Positions 1 to 6,166 of a stretch of DNA of 10,666 bases are shown here, in pieces. Below the pieces are notes generated by a model, which was not told where the DNA came from, ran no database searches, and saw only the letters and a list, made by a program, of their open reading frames with translations. This DNA comes from an uncultured Eubacteriales bacterium (GTDB taxonomy: Bacteria > Bacillota > Clostridia > Peptostreptococcales > Anaerovoracaceae), in contig UQOC01000067.1 of assembly GCA_900542565.1 (NCBI GenBank), forward strand, positions 1 to 10,666. Direction: 5' to 3'. The position numbers were made by a program, and so were the translations under genes. Position 1 is the stretch's first letter, and each line of letters begins with the position of its first letter.

Positions 1-125
1 CCGGCTGTCTCGATTTTATATCCCCCTAAATCGAGAGTTAGATGCCGTTTGGGTGGGGAGTCTCCCCCTAACTAAATTATATTTTGCCATTTGGGTGGAG
101 TGCGGCCCCCCTAAATGGCAAGAAT
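1..125. repeat. Hairpin-forming ~42-bp imperfect tandem repeats
   Basis: Three successive inverted repeats are visible: TCGATTT (10-16) with AAATCGA (28-34); GTTAG (37-41) with CTAAC (68-72), enclosing GGGGAG (55-60) against CTCCCC (62-67); and TTGCCATTT (84-92) with AAATGGCAA (113-121). The blocks also align as direct repeats. GCCGTTTGGGTGG (44-56) matches GCCATTTGGGTGG (86-98), and CCCCCTAA recurs near 22, 64 and 107, giving a spacing of about 42 bp. No plausible gene overlaps them. They are probably a dispersed intergenic repeat; a mobile origin cannot be shown from one locus. Confidence 0.6.
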
Positions 126-147
126 ATTGCAGTTCAGGGGGAGACAC

Positions 148-225
148 CCTTGCGTACAATCGCACTGCCGACGGCCGCCGGAATGCTCCTTGCGTACAAC
201 CGCACTGCCGACGGCCGCCGGAATG
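148..225. repeat. 38-bp direct repeat, two copies
   Basis: Positions 148-185 and 188-225 are identical except for one base (T160 versus C200) and lie 40 bp apart. Each copy contains a near-palindrome, CCGACGGCCGCCGG (168-181 and 208-221), with one mismatched pair. The only open frames here are low-complexity and overlap in several frames, so I treat this as non-coding repeat DNA. Two copies with a 2-bp gap do not make a CRISPR array. Confidence 0.7.
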
Positions 226-228
226 GCC

Positions 229-325
229 CATATCCGCGCCGACAAATCACATCCGCGCCAGACATCCCACATCCGCGCCGACAAATCACATCCGCGCCTA
301 CAAACCACATCCGCAGCCCGACGAC
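229..325. repeat. ~19-bp tandem repeat, about five units
   Basis: The consensus unit is CACATCCGCGCCGACAAAT. Units begin at about 229, 248, 268, 287 and 306 and are 19-20 bp long with no spacers. The last unit is degraded to CACATCCGCAGCC. They continue directly from the 38-bp repeats and lie downstream of the minus-strand regulator gene. This is a microsatellite-like array; copy number may vary between strains. Confidence 0.7.
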
Positions 326-342
326 GCATGACCCGCGGCAGC

Positions 343-372
343 AAAAAATCCGGATAGCAGCCCGTTCCGGGC
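343..372 (-). terminator. Weak candidate terminator of the activator gene
   Basis: Read on the minus strand just after the activator's stop codon, GCCCG-GAA-CGGGC (372 down to 360) can form a 5-bp hairpin. A run of six T (complement of 343-348) follows 11 nt later, with the palindrome ATCCGGAT immediately before the T-run. The stem is short and its distance from the T-run is not ideal, so intrinsic termination is only possible. Confidence 0.35.
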
Positions 373-386
373 GCATGCCCAACCGA

Positions 387-2354
387 TCACAGTTCCTTCT
401 TCATAGTTTCTATGCCTTTTTCCGTTATCAGGGTGCCGCAGCGGCCTTTTCCTATGACGATAAGCCCGTCCGATTCCATCTGGCTGAGCATATAGCGGAG
501 TTTCTGGTCGCTGATCCGTACCCCTTCCCTGCTGAGCTCGTGGAGCAGGGACGAACGGCCTATACCGTGAGAAAGTTCCGTGTTATCCTTTATGATACGC
601 AGGATCAGCGCAGATACCCGGTCTTCGCGGGTATAAGGCTCCTGCGAATCCACCGCCTGCAGGATATATTCAGGCAGGGAAGACAAAGTCTTGTAATAAG
701 TTGCCAGATTTTCCAGTTCTCTTATGTTGCCGGGCCAGTCATAGTTCAGCAGGCAAGCCATCTGGTCCCTATCTATCTTCTTAAGATCATCCCCCAGAAA
801 ATGCTGCAGCAAAGCGGTGATATCCTTCTTGCGGCGCCGTAGGGGGGGTATTACCAACGGCAGTACATTTAGGCGGAAGTACAGATCGCTCCTGAAGGTA
901 CCTTCACGCACTGCCGCCTCCAGATTCTTGTTGGTGGCTGTTATCAGCCGGATATCTATGTCGATCAGGCGGTCGCCGCCTACTTTCATTATCTGTCTTT
1001 CCTGTATGGTACGCAGCAGACGGGCCTGCAATTTAGGCGAGATGTCGCCGATCTCGTCAAGAAAGATCGTGCCGTGGTTGGCTTCCTCAAACAGACCTGT
1101 CTTGCCCTTGGACTGGGCCCCTGTAAATGCACCCGGCTCATAGCCGAAAAGCTCACTTTCAAGCAGTGTTTCCGGAACAGCGGCACAGTTTATGGCAACA
1201 AACGGGTAACGGCTCCGGTACGAAGCATTGTGGATAGACTGAGCCATCAGCTCTTTTCCGGTGCCGCTCTCACCTGTTATCAGGACTGTATGGTCTGTGA
1301 GAGCGATCTGCCTTGCGGTGTTGATGACCCGCTGCATATCTTCGGAAACATGTATGATATCCTTAAAATGGTGCTTTGCCGTAAACCCTTTCTGATGGGA
1401 TGAGCGGCTTGTCGAAACCATATCAGCTTCATCCTGGAGAGTTATGTAGTAGCCTGCTGTCTCGTCCATGAGGGTTATGGGATATTTATCGTAGTAATAC
1501 CGGTTACCCAGTATGGTGATTGGCTCTGCCGCCGAATCGGACGATGTCAGTATCAGCGGGTCTATATAATGGGCAATCTCTATGGAACTGGTATCGTCAC
1601 ACTGAAAGATCCGCCTTGCCTTGTCGTTTATGTAGACCAGCTCATAATAACTGTCGACCAGGACCATGCCCACATTGCTGGTGTCCACTATATGGCTCAG
1701 CATTTCGCTTTTCAGATATCCAAAAATATAATTGGCATGAAAAGCTGTATTGGACTCGACGATGGAGTGGATATGACGGAAAAGGTTGCGGTTCACAGCA
1801 GGAACATCCAGATCCAGCAGCTTCATCAGTTTAAAAGTGGTGTCAAAGCTGACCTTTCTGTATCCTATATCTATTATCTTTTTAATATGCTTAGGGACAA
1901 GGTGGGGTTCTGCAGGAGTTATGGCCACATCTATATTGTCATATATACCTGTACGCTCAAGCATTTCATCATAAGGCAGCATATTGATGTGGCTTATCCC
2001 TATATCGTAAAAAGAATATGTGGTATCCAGGGCGCTGTCATAAGTATCGTTGACGATGAGTACGGTGGTACCGGCAGGGATCTTTGAGATCTTTGTCAGA
2101 GCCTCCCGGCCAGGGCTCCTGCTTATCTTGATGATCCTGGAAAAATCGTCCACATGAGCCTTGATATCATGCATGGCGGGATCGCTGAGTATCAGGAACG
2201 CATCGGCAATGAGCTTTTCATCCGGCTTCAGATCCGGCAGAAAGCAATTGGTAAAATTTATATAATGGCCGAAGATTTCCTCAAGATTATTTTTGATAAA
2301 AGCGATGGCGTTTGCATTTTCATTATCGCGGTAGAAAATGATAACATCTTTCAT
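387..2354 (-). CDS. Sigma-54-dependent transcriptional activator (PAS, AAA+, winged-helix-like C-terminus)
   Basis: This 655-aa protein is a bacterial enhancer-binding activator that would remodel RNA polymerase-sigma-54 holoenzyme using ATP. Residues ~1-185 form an alpha/beta sensory region that I do not assign with confidence; it is loosely reminiscent of PrpR_N/receiver-like folds. A PAS domain follows (~220-310; NVGMVLVDSYYELVYIN at 227-243). The AAA+ domain shows Walker A GESGTGKE (361-368), the sigma-54-contacting GAFTGA loop (408-413), Walker B GTIFLDEIGD (428-437), FRSDLYFRLNV (487-497) and sensor II WPGNIRELEN (540-549). The last ~75 residues lack an obvious Fis-type HTH. They look like a winged helix (SDQKLRYMLSQMESDGLIV, 615-633), the likely DNA-binding part. 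The ATG at 2354 has a good SD, GGAGGAG, complementary to 2365-2371. The gene is divergent from two sigma-54-type promoters, making it their likely regulator. Confidence 0.93.
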   Translation of the reverse strand: MKDVIIFYRDNENANAIAFIKNNLEEIFGHYINFTNCFLPDLKPDEKLIADAFLILSDPAMHDIKAHVDDFSRIIKISRSPGREALTKISKIPAGTTVLIVNDTYDSALDTTYSFYDIGISHINMLPYDEMLERTGIYDNIDVAITPAEPHLVPKHIKKIIDIGYRKVSFDTTFKLMKLLDLDVPAVNRNLFRHIHSIVESNTAFHANYIFGYLKSEMLSHIVDTSNVGMVLVDSYYELVYINDKARRIFQCDDTSSIEIAHYIDPLILTSSDSAAEPITILGNRYYYDKYPITLMDETAGYYITLQDEADMVSTSRSSHQKGFTAKHHFKDIIHVSEDMQRVINTARQIALTDHTVLITGESGTGKELMAQSIHNASYRSRYPFVAINCAAVPETLLESELFGYEPGAFTGAQSKGKTGLFEEANHGTIFLDEIGDISPKLQARLLRTIQERQIMKVGGDRLIDIDIRLITATNKNLEAAVREGTFRSDLYFRLNVLPLVIPPLRRRKKDITALLQHFLGDDLKKIDRDQMACLLNYDWPGNIRELENLATYYKTLSSLPEYILQAVDSQEPYTREDRVSALILRIIKDNTELSHGIGRSSLLHELSREGVRISDQKLRYMLSQMESDGLIVIGKGRCGTLITEKGIETMKKEL

Positions 2355-2395
2355 TGTCCTGCTTCTCCTCCGAACATCTCATGGTTCATGCCATA

Positions 2396-2422
2396 CGCTT
2401 ATCTGAAGCTGTTTGATAAGCG
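2396..2422. promoter_or_regulatory. Perfect dyad CGCTTATC-N11-GATAAGCG upstream of the activator
   Basis: Arms at 2396-2403 and 2415-2422 are exact 8-bp inverted repeats separated by 11 nt, about 42-68 nt upstream of the activator ATG. The dyad could be an operator for autoregulation or activator binding, or a hairpin in the activator's 5' leader. The right arm and its flank (ATAAGCGCATCCATT) resemble the junction in the adjacent 80-bp repeats (ATAAACGCTACATT), so it may be related to them. Confidence 0.5.
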
Positions 2423-2426
2423 CATC

Positions 2427-2628
2427 CATTGCGCCGCCAGGCGGTATGATCCACTGGGTTTATTATACCGCAGGCAGACCGGGCAAAAGCGGTTCAATAA
2501 ACGCTACATTGCGCCGTCAGGCGGTATGATCCACTGGGTTTATTATACCGCAGGCAGACCGGGCAAAGGCGGTTCAATAAACGCTACATTGCGCCGCCAG
2601 GCGGTATGATCCACTGCGTTTATTATAA
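2427..2628. repeat. 80-bp tandem repeat, ~2.5 copies, in the divergent promoter region
   Basis: Copy 1 is 2427-2506, copy 2 is 2507-2586, and partial copy 3 is 2587-2627. Copies 1 and 2 differ at only two positions (C2437/T2517, A2488/G2568). Copy 3 keeps the first 41 bp with one change (C2617). Each unit contains CCGYCAGGCGG. Copies 1 and 2 also form a long stem, GTTTATT...ACCGC with GCGGT...AATAAAC (2458-2502 and 2538-2582). The array ends 25 bp before a sigma-54 -24 element, the distance range expected for upstream activator sites. Binding by the divergent activator is inference. Confidence 0.85.
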
Positions 2629-2650
2629 CACAAAACCGCCGTCCGGGAAA
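2622..2650 (-). promoter_or_regulatory. Candidate sigma-70-type promoter for the activator
   Basis: On the minus strand, TATAAT (complement of 2622-2627) is preceded by TTTCCC (complement of 2645-2650, three of six matches to TTGACA) at 17-bp spacing. Identical TATAAT hexamers occur at 2462-2467 and 2542-2547 in the other two repeat copies, but without a convincing -35. Any of the three could drive the activator. Confidence 0.35.
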
Positions 2651-2652
2651 GA

Positions 2653-2668
2653 TGGCATAATATTTGCT
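2653..2668 (+). promoter_or_regulatory. Sigma-54 (-24/-12) promoter for the S66 peptidase gene
   Basis: TGGCATAATATTTGCT matches the sigma-54 consensus TGGCAC-N5-TTGCW with one deviation (T2658 for C). The invariant GG (2654-2655) and GC (2666-2667) are separated by exactly 10 bp, as required. The predicted start of transcription is near 2678, about 30 nt before the ATG at 2709. A sigma-54 activator gene lies directly upstream and divergent. Confidence 0.82.
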
Positions 2669-2708
2669 TGATAATAAAGACAGAAAGCAGAAAAAGAGGT
2701 GATGACAG

Positions 2709-3623
2709 ATGAAATATCCGTCCAAATTAAAAGACGGTGCGACCATTGGTCTGGTGTCTCCAAGCTCGCCCATACCGGCCGAAAGGGTAGGGCTGTGCAG
2801 GAAAGTCCTTGAAGACATGGGATTCCATGTGAAACTGTCCGACAACCATGCCGATTCAAAAGGCGGATATATGGCGGGAGATGAGAAACTGAGAGCCGCC
2901 TGGATAAACAAGATGTTCGGGGACCCGGATGTCGATGCGGTTTTATGCGTAAGAGGCGGAGACGGGGCCACCAGGATCATACCTTATATAGATACAGAGA
3001 TGATAAGGAAAAATCCGAAAGTCTTTGTGGGATACAGTGATATAACATGTCTGCACCTGCTGTTCAACCAGACATGCGGACTGGTAACATTCCACGGGCC
3101 CATGGTGTCCTCAAACATGGTGGATCACTTTGACCCGGAAAGCAAAAAGGCGTTCTTCGACTGTATAAATGCAGACAGGGAATATGTTTACCAGCCGCCG
3201 GAGGGCTATCCTCTCAAACCGCTGAAAGACGGCCGCGCTTTCGGACCGATGACCGGAGGAAACCTTACGCTGATGGCCGCATCATTGGGAACGCCTTATG
3301 AGATGGATACAAAAGGCAGGATAATCCTCATCGAGGAGATAGGGGAGCACATGGGCAATGTAGACAGGCATATATATCAGCTGAAGAATGCAGGAAAATT
3401 CAAAGAAGCCGCAGGTATACTCATCGGACAGTTTTCTGACTGTACAGGAGAAGAACCGTATGGGATCGAAGATATAATCATGGATGCCACAGAAGGGCTG
3501 CATCTTCCGATAATGTCAAATATCCAGTCAGGCCATGGTTTTCCTATGATAAATCTGCCTATGGGTGCCTTTTGTGAGATAAACACCCAGAGGAGATCCC
3601 TCAGATTCTTTACGGAAAGGTAA
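2709..3623 (+). CDS. S66-family peptidase (LD-carboxypeptidase / MccF-like)
   Basis: This 304-aa protein has the usual length for peptidase family S66. LdcA-type members remove the terminal D-Ala from murein tetrapeptides by cutting an L,D bond; MccF members hydrolyse microcin C-type peptidyl-nucleotides. The N-terminus KDGATIGLVSPSSP is typical of the family. The expected triad is visible: Ser110 in VGYSD (107-111), Glu209 in LIEEIGE (207-213) and His276 in SGHG (274-277). RGGDG (82-86) and MTGGNL (181-186) are further family motifs. There is no signal peptide, so it acts in the cytoplasm. The ATG at 2709 follows AGAGGTGATG. It is transcribed from its own sigma-54 promoter and lies 153 bp before the peptidase/transporter operon, which suggests a role in processing imported peptides. 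LdcA versus MccF specificity cannot be decided here. Confidence 0.9.
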   Translation: MKYPSKLKDGATIGLVSPSSPIPAERVGLCRKVLEDMGFHVKLSDNHADSKGGYMAGDEKLRAAWINKMFGDPDVDAVLCVRGGDGATRIIPYIDTEMIRKNPKVFVGYSDITCLHLLFNQTCGLVTFHGPMVSSNMVDHFDPESKKAFFDCINADREYVYQPPEGYPLKPLKDGRAFGPMTGGNLTLMAASLGTPYEMDTKGRIILIEEIGEHMGNVDRHIYQLKNAGKFKEAAGILIGQFSDCTGEEPYGIEDIIMDATEGLHLPIMSNIQSGHGFPMINLPMGAFCEINTQRRSLRFFTER

Positions 3624-3715
3624 AACAATGGGATAAAACGAGATAAAATGCTCAATTTGTTTGAAAAAACAGTGTAAAATCCATGGAAAATCCCCAAAAA
3701 AACGAGCCTTTACCT

Positions 3716-3731
3716 TGGCACAGAATTTGCT
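3716..3731 (+). promoter_or_regulatory. Sigma-54 (-24/-12) promoter of the peptidase-transporter operon
   Basis: TGGCACAGAATTTGCT is a full match to TGGCAC-N5-TTGCW, with GG (3717-3718) and GC (3729-3730) separated by 10 bp. The predicted transcription start is near 3741, about 36 nt upstream of the ATG at 3777. The preceding 92 bp (3624-3715) is AT-rich and lacks an obvious terminator, so read-through from the S66 gene is also possible. I see no copy of the 80-bp repeat here; activator sites may be the upstream array or an unrecognised site. Confidence 0.92.
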
Positions 3732-3776
3732 GATTTAATATGATAAAAGATTTACTTACAGGAACAGAGAGGTTTT

Positions 3777-5195
3777 ATGAAACGAGATCATGTTGAGCTG
3801 GAAAAAGAACTGAATAAAATCTTCCAAAAAAAAGGCTATCCCGGCATGGCGGTTTCCATCAGGGGACCGGAAGGTATCCTGTTTGAAAAAGGATTCGGCA
3901 TCAGAAACGGAGACAGCAAGCTGCCCGTTGATCAGGATACCGTATTCGGCATAGCTTCCATGAGCAAGTCCATGACGGCTCTTGCTCTTTGCATCTTGCA
4001 GACCGAAGGCAAGCTGGACCTGAAGGATCCCATAGTCAAATATTTTCCGGACATGCACATACCTGGAGCTCCCGATGAATGTGTGACACTGGAGATCATC
4101 GCCATGCACAGAGCGGGTATACCGCCCATGCCGCCCCTTGAATGGTCCATAGCCATGAACAGCATAGAAAGGGACAGCAAATGGTATCGCCACATGGTGG
4201 CAACCGCGCCAAACAAGATGGACAAGATAGAGGACATAGTCGAGTACATATCAAAAGGCGACTATAAAACTCTTGGTGCTCCGGGAGAGTATATGAGCTA
4301 TTCCAACGACGGATACGCACTTCTGTCTTATGTGGCAGATCAGGCAGCGGGTATCAGCCTTGAGCAATTCTTAGACGAAAAAGTGTTTAAGCCTCTGGGA
4401 ATGACCAGGACGGTGCTCGACCTGGATTGCAGCCGGGCAAGAGAAATGGCCGGGGGCAATATAACCAGCCTGTTCGAGAGAAACGACGACGGCAGTCTTA
4501 TCTGGGACGACAACTGGTCTGTCCTTCCTCCGTTCAGAGGATGCGCCTGTGTCAAATCCACAGCGGCAGATATGGGCAAGTATTACAAAGCCCTTTCTGA
4601 TGGCGGAATGTACAAAGGAAAACAGGCCATACCTGCTGAAGCAGTAGAACTGCTCATAGGAAGAGCTTTTCCCATCAGGAAAAAACCGTTTTACTGCCTG
4701 GGCCTGGAAAAATTCCTGATAGAAGGCAAGGCTGTCTGCCAGCATTCGGGCGGGCTCCACGGAGTATCATCCATGGGAGGCCTTATAGAAGGCGGGTATT
4801 CGGCAGTAGTCCTCTGCAATGAAGGAGACGCAGCCGTAGAGGAAGTGCAGTGGATGTGCTACAACTACATCCTCGGCCTGCCGCTGGCCACCACCCACTA
4901 CTGGGCAGTACCTAACGGAAAAGAATTCTCAATGCCTGAAGCCCTCTGCGGAGACTTCCTCTGCAACGAGGGACTGCCTGTACATACTGTAGTCAGATAT
5001 GAAAACGGAAAGTTATCTGCTGACTATGGGGATACGAAAGTGGATCTGCTGTTCTGCGGCGAAAGATACTTCGCAGCAGTTGCACAGGACGACCACAACA
5101 AGCGGATCTCCACATTCCGGTTCTACATCAGAGACGGAAAAGCGTGGGCAGTCAAATGCTATAACCGCATATACCAGCGGGTGGATCAGTTGTAA
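3777..5195 (+). CDS. Cytoplasmic S12-family serine peptidase (beta-lactamase fold; D-aminopeptidase-like)
   Basis: This 472-aa protein belongs to the serine beta-lactamase/DD-peptidase superfamily (PF00144). Visible active-site motifs are SMSK (SxxK, 61-64, nucleophile Ser61), YSN (175-177) and HSG (323-325), which replaces the usual KTG. The HxG variant is known from the S12 D-aminopeptidase DAP of Ochrobactrum. The last ~95 residues form a beta-rich extension after the catalytic domain. No signal peptide or lipobox is present (MKRDHVELEKELNKIFQ start), unlike exported penicillin-binding proteins and beta-lactamases, so it should act on intracellular peptides. It is first in the operon, 46 bp after a sigma-54 promoter, with GAGAGG 4 nt before the ATG and 31 bp before the first permease gene. 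Likely role: hydrolysis of imported D-residue-containing peptides. An esterase is a less likely alternative. Confidence 0.85.
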   Translation: MKRDHVELEKELNKIFQKKGYPGMAVSIRGPEGILFEKGFGIRNGDSKLPVDQDTVFGIASMSKSMTALALCILQTEGKLDLKDPIVKYFPDMHIPGAPDECVTLEIIAMHRAGIPPMPPLEWSIAMNSIERDSKWYRHMVATAPNKMDKIEDIVEYISKGDYKTLGAPGEYMSYSNDGYALLSYVADQAAGISLEQFLDEKVFKPLGMTRTVLDLDCSRAREMAGGNITSLFERNDDGSLIWDDNWSVLPPFRGCACVKSTAADMGKYYKALSDGGMYKGKQAIPAEAVELLIGRAFPIRKKPFYCLGLEKFLIEGKAVCQHSGGLHGVSSMGGLIEGGYSAVVLCNEGDAAVEEVQWMCYNYILGLPLATTHYWAVPNGKEFSMPEALCGDFLCNEGLPVHTVVRYENGKLSADYGDTKVDLLFCGERYFAAVAQDDHNKRISTFRFYIRDGKAWAVKCYNRIYQRVDQL

Positions 5196-5226
5196 CCATA
5201 GAAATTATTTGAGAGAAGATGTTATT

Positions 5227-6165
5227 ATGAGAGACTATGTTATCAAACGAATTTTCCAGGGCCTTTTGCTGGTCATCTGCGTGTCATTCCTGGTTTTCTG
5301 CCTTATGTATGCAATGCCGGGAGATCCCATAGACATGCTGGTGGACCGCAAGGTATCTGAAGAGAGAAAGGCCGAAATAGCCCATGAATACGGACTGGAC
5401 CAGCCTTTCATGACACAGTATGTAAACTGGATAGACGGTATCGTCCATGGAGACTTCGGCGATTCGGTAAGGTACAAGAGCGATGTGTGGAGCCTGATAG
5501 AGCAGAGGATCCCATACAGCTTAAAGCTCTGCGGATGGTCGCTGGTACTGGAGATAGTGGTGGCTTTGCCGCTGGGTTTGCTCTGCGCCATGAAAAAGGA
5601 CGGATTCCTGGACCGGTTCACAGTAAACTTTTCAATGCTCATGGCGGCAGTGCCGTCCTTCTGGCTTGGCGCCCTGTTCATACTTCTGTTCGGAGTCTGG
5701 CTGGGATGGCTGCCCATAAGCGGATACAGCAGCGCCCAGCATTATATCCTGCCGGTGGTAACGACCGTGCTTGCAAGCATGGGAGGAACCCTCAGGCTTA
5801 CAAAGAGCGAAGTCCTGGATGTATTCAACGAAAAATATGTGACGACAGCCTACGCCAAAGGACTTCCGAAAAAGACAGTGATGATAAAGCATGTGCTGCG
5901 CAATGCTCTGATACTGGTAACAACTCTGGTATTCATGTCTATACCTTGGCTGATCTCAGGAGCCGTAGTAATTGAGAATATGTTCGGCCTGCCGGGAATG
6001 GGCAATCTGCTGCTAAATTCCATAAAAGTGCAGGATCTTCCCATAGTGCAGGCTGTGCTGCTGCTTATCGCCATCCTGACCGTTCTGTGCAATCTGGCAA
6101 GCGATATACTGATGGGAGTCCTTGATCCGAGGATCAGGCTGTCTCTGAGCGGAGGTGACAAGTAA
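5227..6165 (+). CDS. Dipeptide/oligopeptide ABC transporter permease, DppB type
   Basis: This 312-aa inner-membrane permease has the classical DppB/OppB N-terminus: MRDYVIKRIFQGLLLVICVS, a first membrane helix (~8-28), then MPGDP (30-34) and the extracytoplasmic segment containing YGLDQP and GDFGDS. Further hydrophobic helices lie at ~100-121, 133-160, 172-190, 226-248 and 272-295. The EAA loop that docks to the ATPases is at ~203-227 (KYVTTAYAKGLPKKTVMIKHVLRNA). The frame is open further upstream to 4999, but that part overlaps the peptidase gene. The ATG at 5227 has GAGAGAAG 8 nt before it and gives the family's expected start. It pairs with the next gene's product. Peptide specificity is inferred from neighbours; nickel-type (NikB) members look similar. 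Confidence 0.94.
   Translation: MRDYVIKRIFQGLLLVICVSFLVFCLMYAMPGDPIDMLVDRKVSEERKAEIAHEYGLDQPFMTQYVNWIDGIVHGDFGDSVRYKSDVWSLIEQRIPYSLKLCGWSLVLEIVVALPLGLLCAMKKDGFLDRFTVNFSMLMAAVPSFWLGALFILLFGVWLGWLPISGYSSAQHYILPVVTTVLASMGGTLRLTKSEVLDVFNEKYVTTAYAKGLPKKTVMIKHVLRNALILVTTLVFMSIPWLISGAVVIENMFGLPGMGNLLLNSIKVQDLPIVQAVLLLIAILTVLCNLASDILMGVLDPRIRLSLSGGDK
6151..6158 (+). promoter_or_regulatory. Ribosome binding site GGAGGTGA deciding the DppC start
   Basis: GGAGGTGA lies inside the last codons of the preceding permease gene. It is a full complement of the 16S anti-SD and sits 8 nt before GTG 6167. The upstream in-frame GTG at 6155 is part of this site itself, so initiation there is unlikely. Confidence 0.75.
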
Positions 6166-6166
6166 G

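Noticed and set aside
148..325. CRISPR array
   Set aside because: Two 38-bp copies separated by only 2 bp, followed by spacer-less 19-bp tandem units, do not give a repeat-spacer pattern. No cas gene is present.
53..842. Several overlapping open frames on both strands in 1-842, including a 252-aa forward frame starting at 84
   Set aside because: They run through short tandem repeats and then antisense to the activator gene. Their products are Arg/Pro-rich and repetitive, have no recognisable domain, and compete in multiple frames.
2293..2320. Further sigma-54-like match (TGGCGTTTGCA) inside the activator gene
   Set aside because: The GG and GC elements are too close together; the required 10-bp spacing is missing.
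2543..2980. 145-aa minus-strand frame over the start of the S66 gene
   Set aside because: It is antisense to a well-supported peptidase gene and begins inside it. It runs into the repeat array and has no domain.
4999..5226. N-terminal extension of the DppB permease back to 4999
   Set aside because: It overlaps the end of the S12 peptidase gene, is hydrophilic, and would precede the typical first membrane helix. ATG 5227 has its own SD and gives the normal family length.
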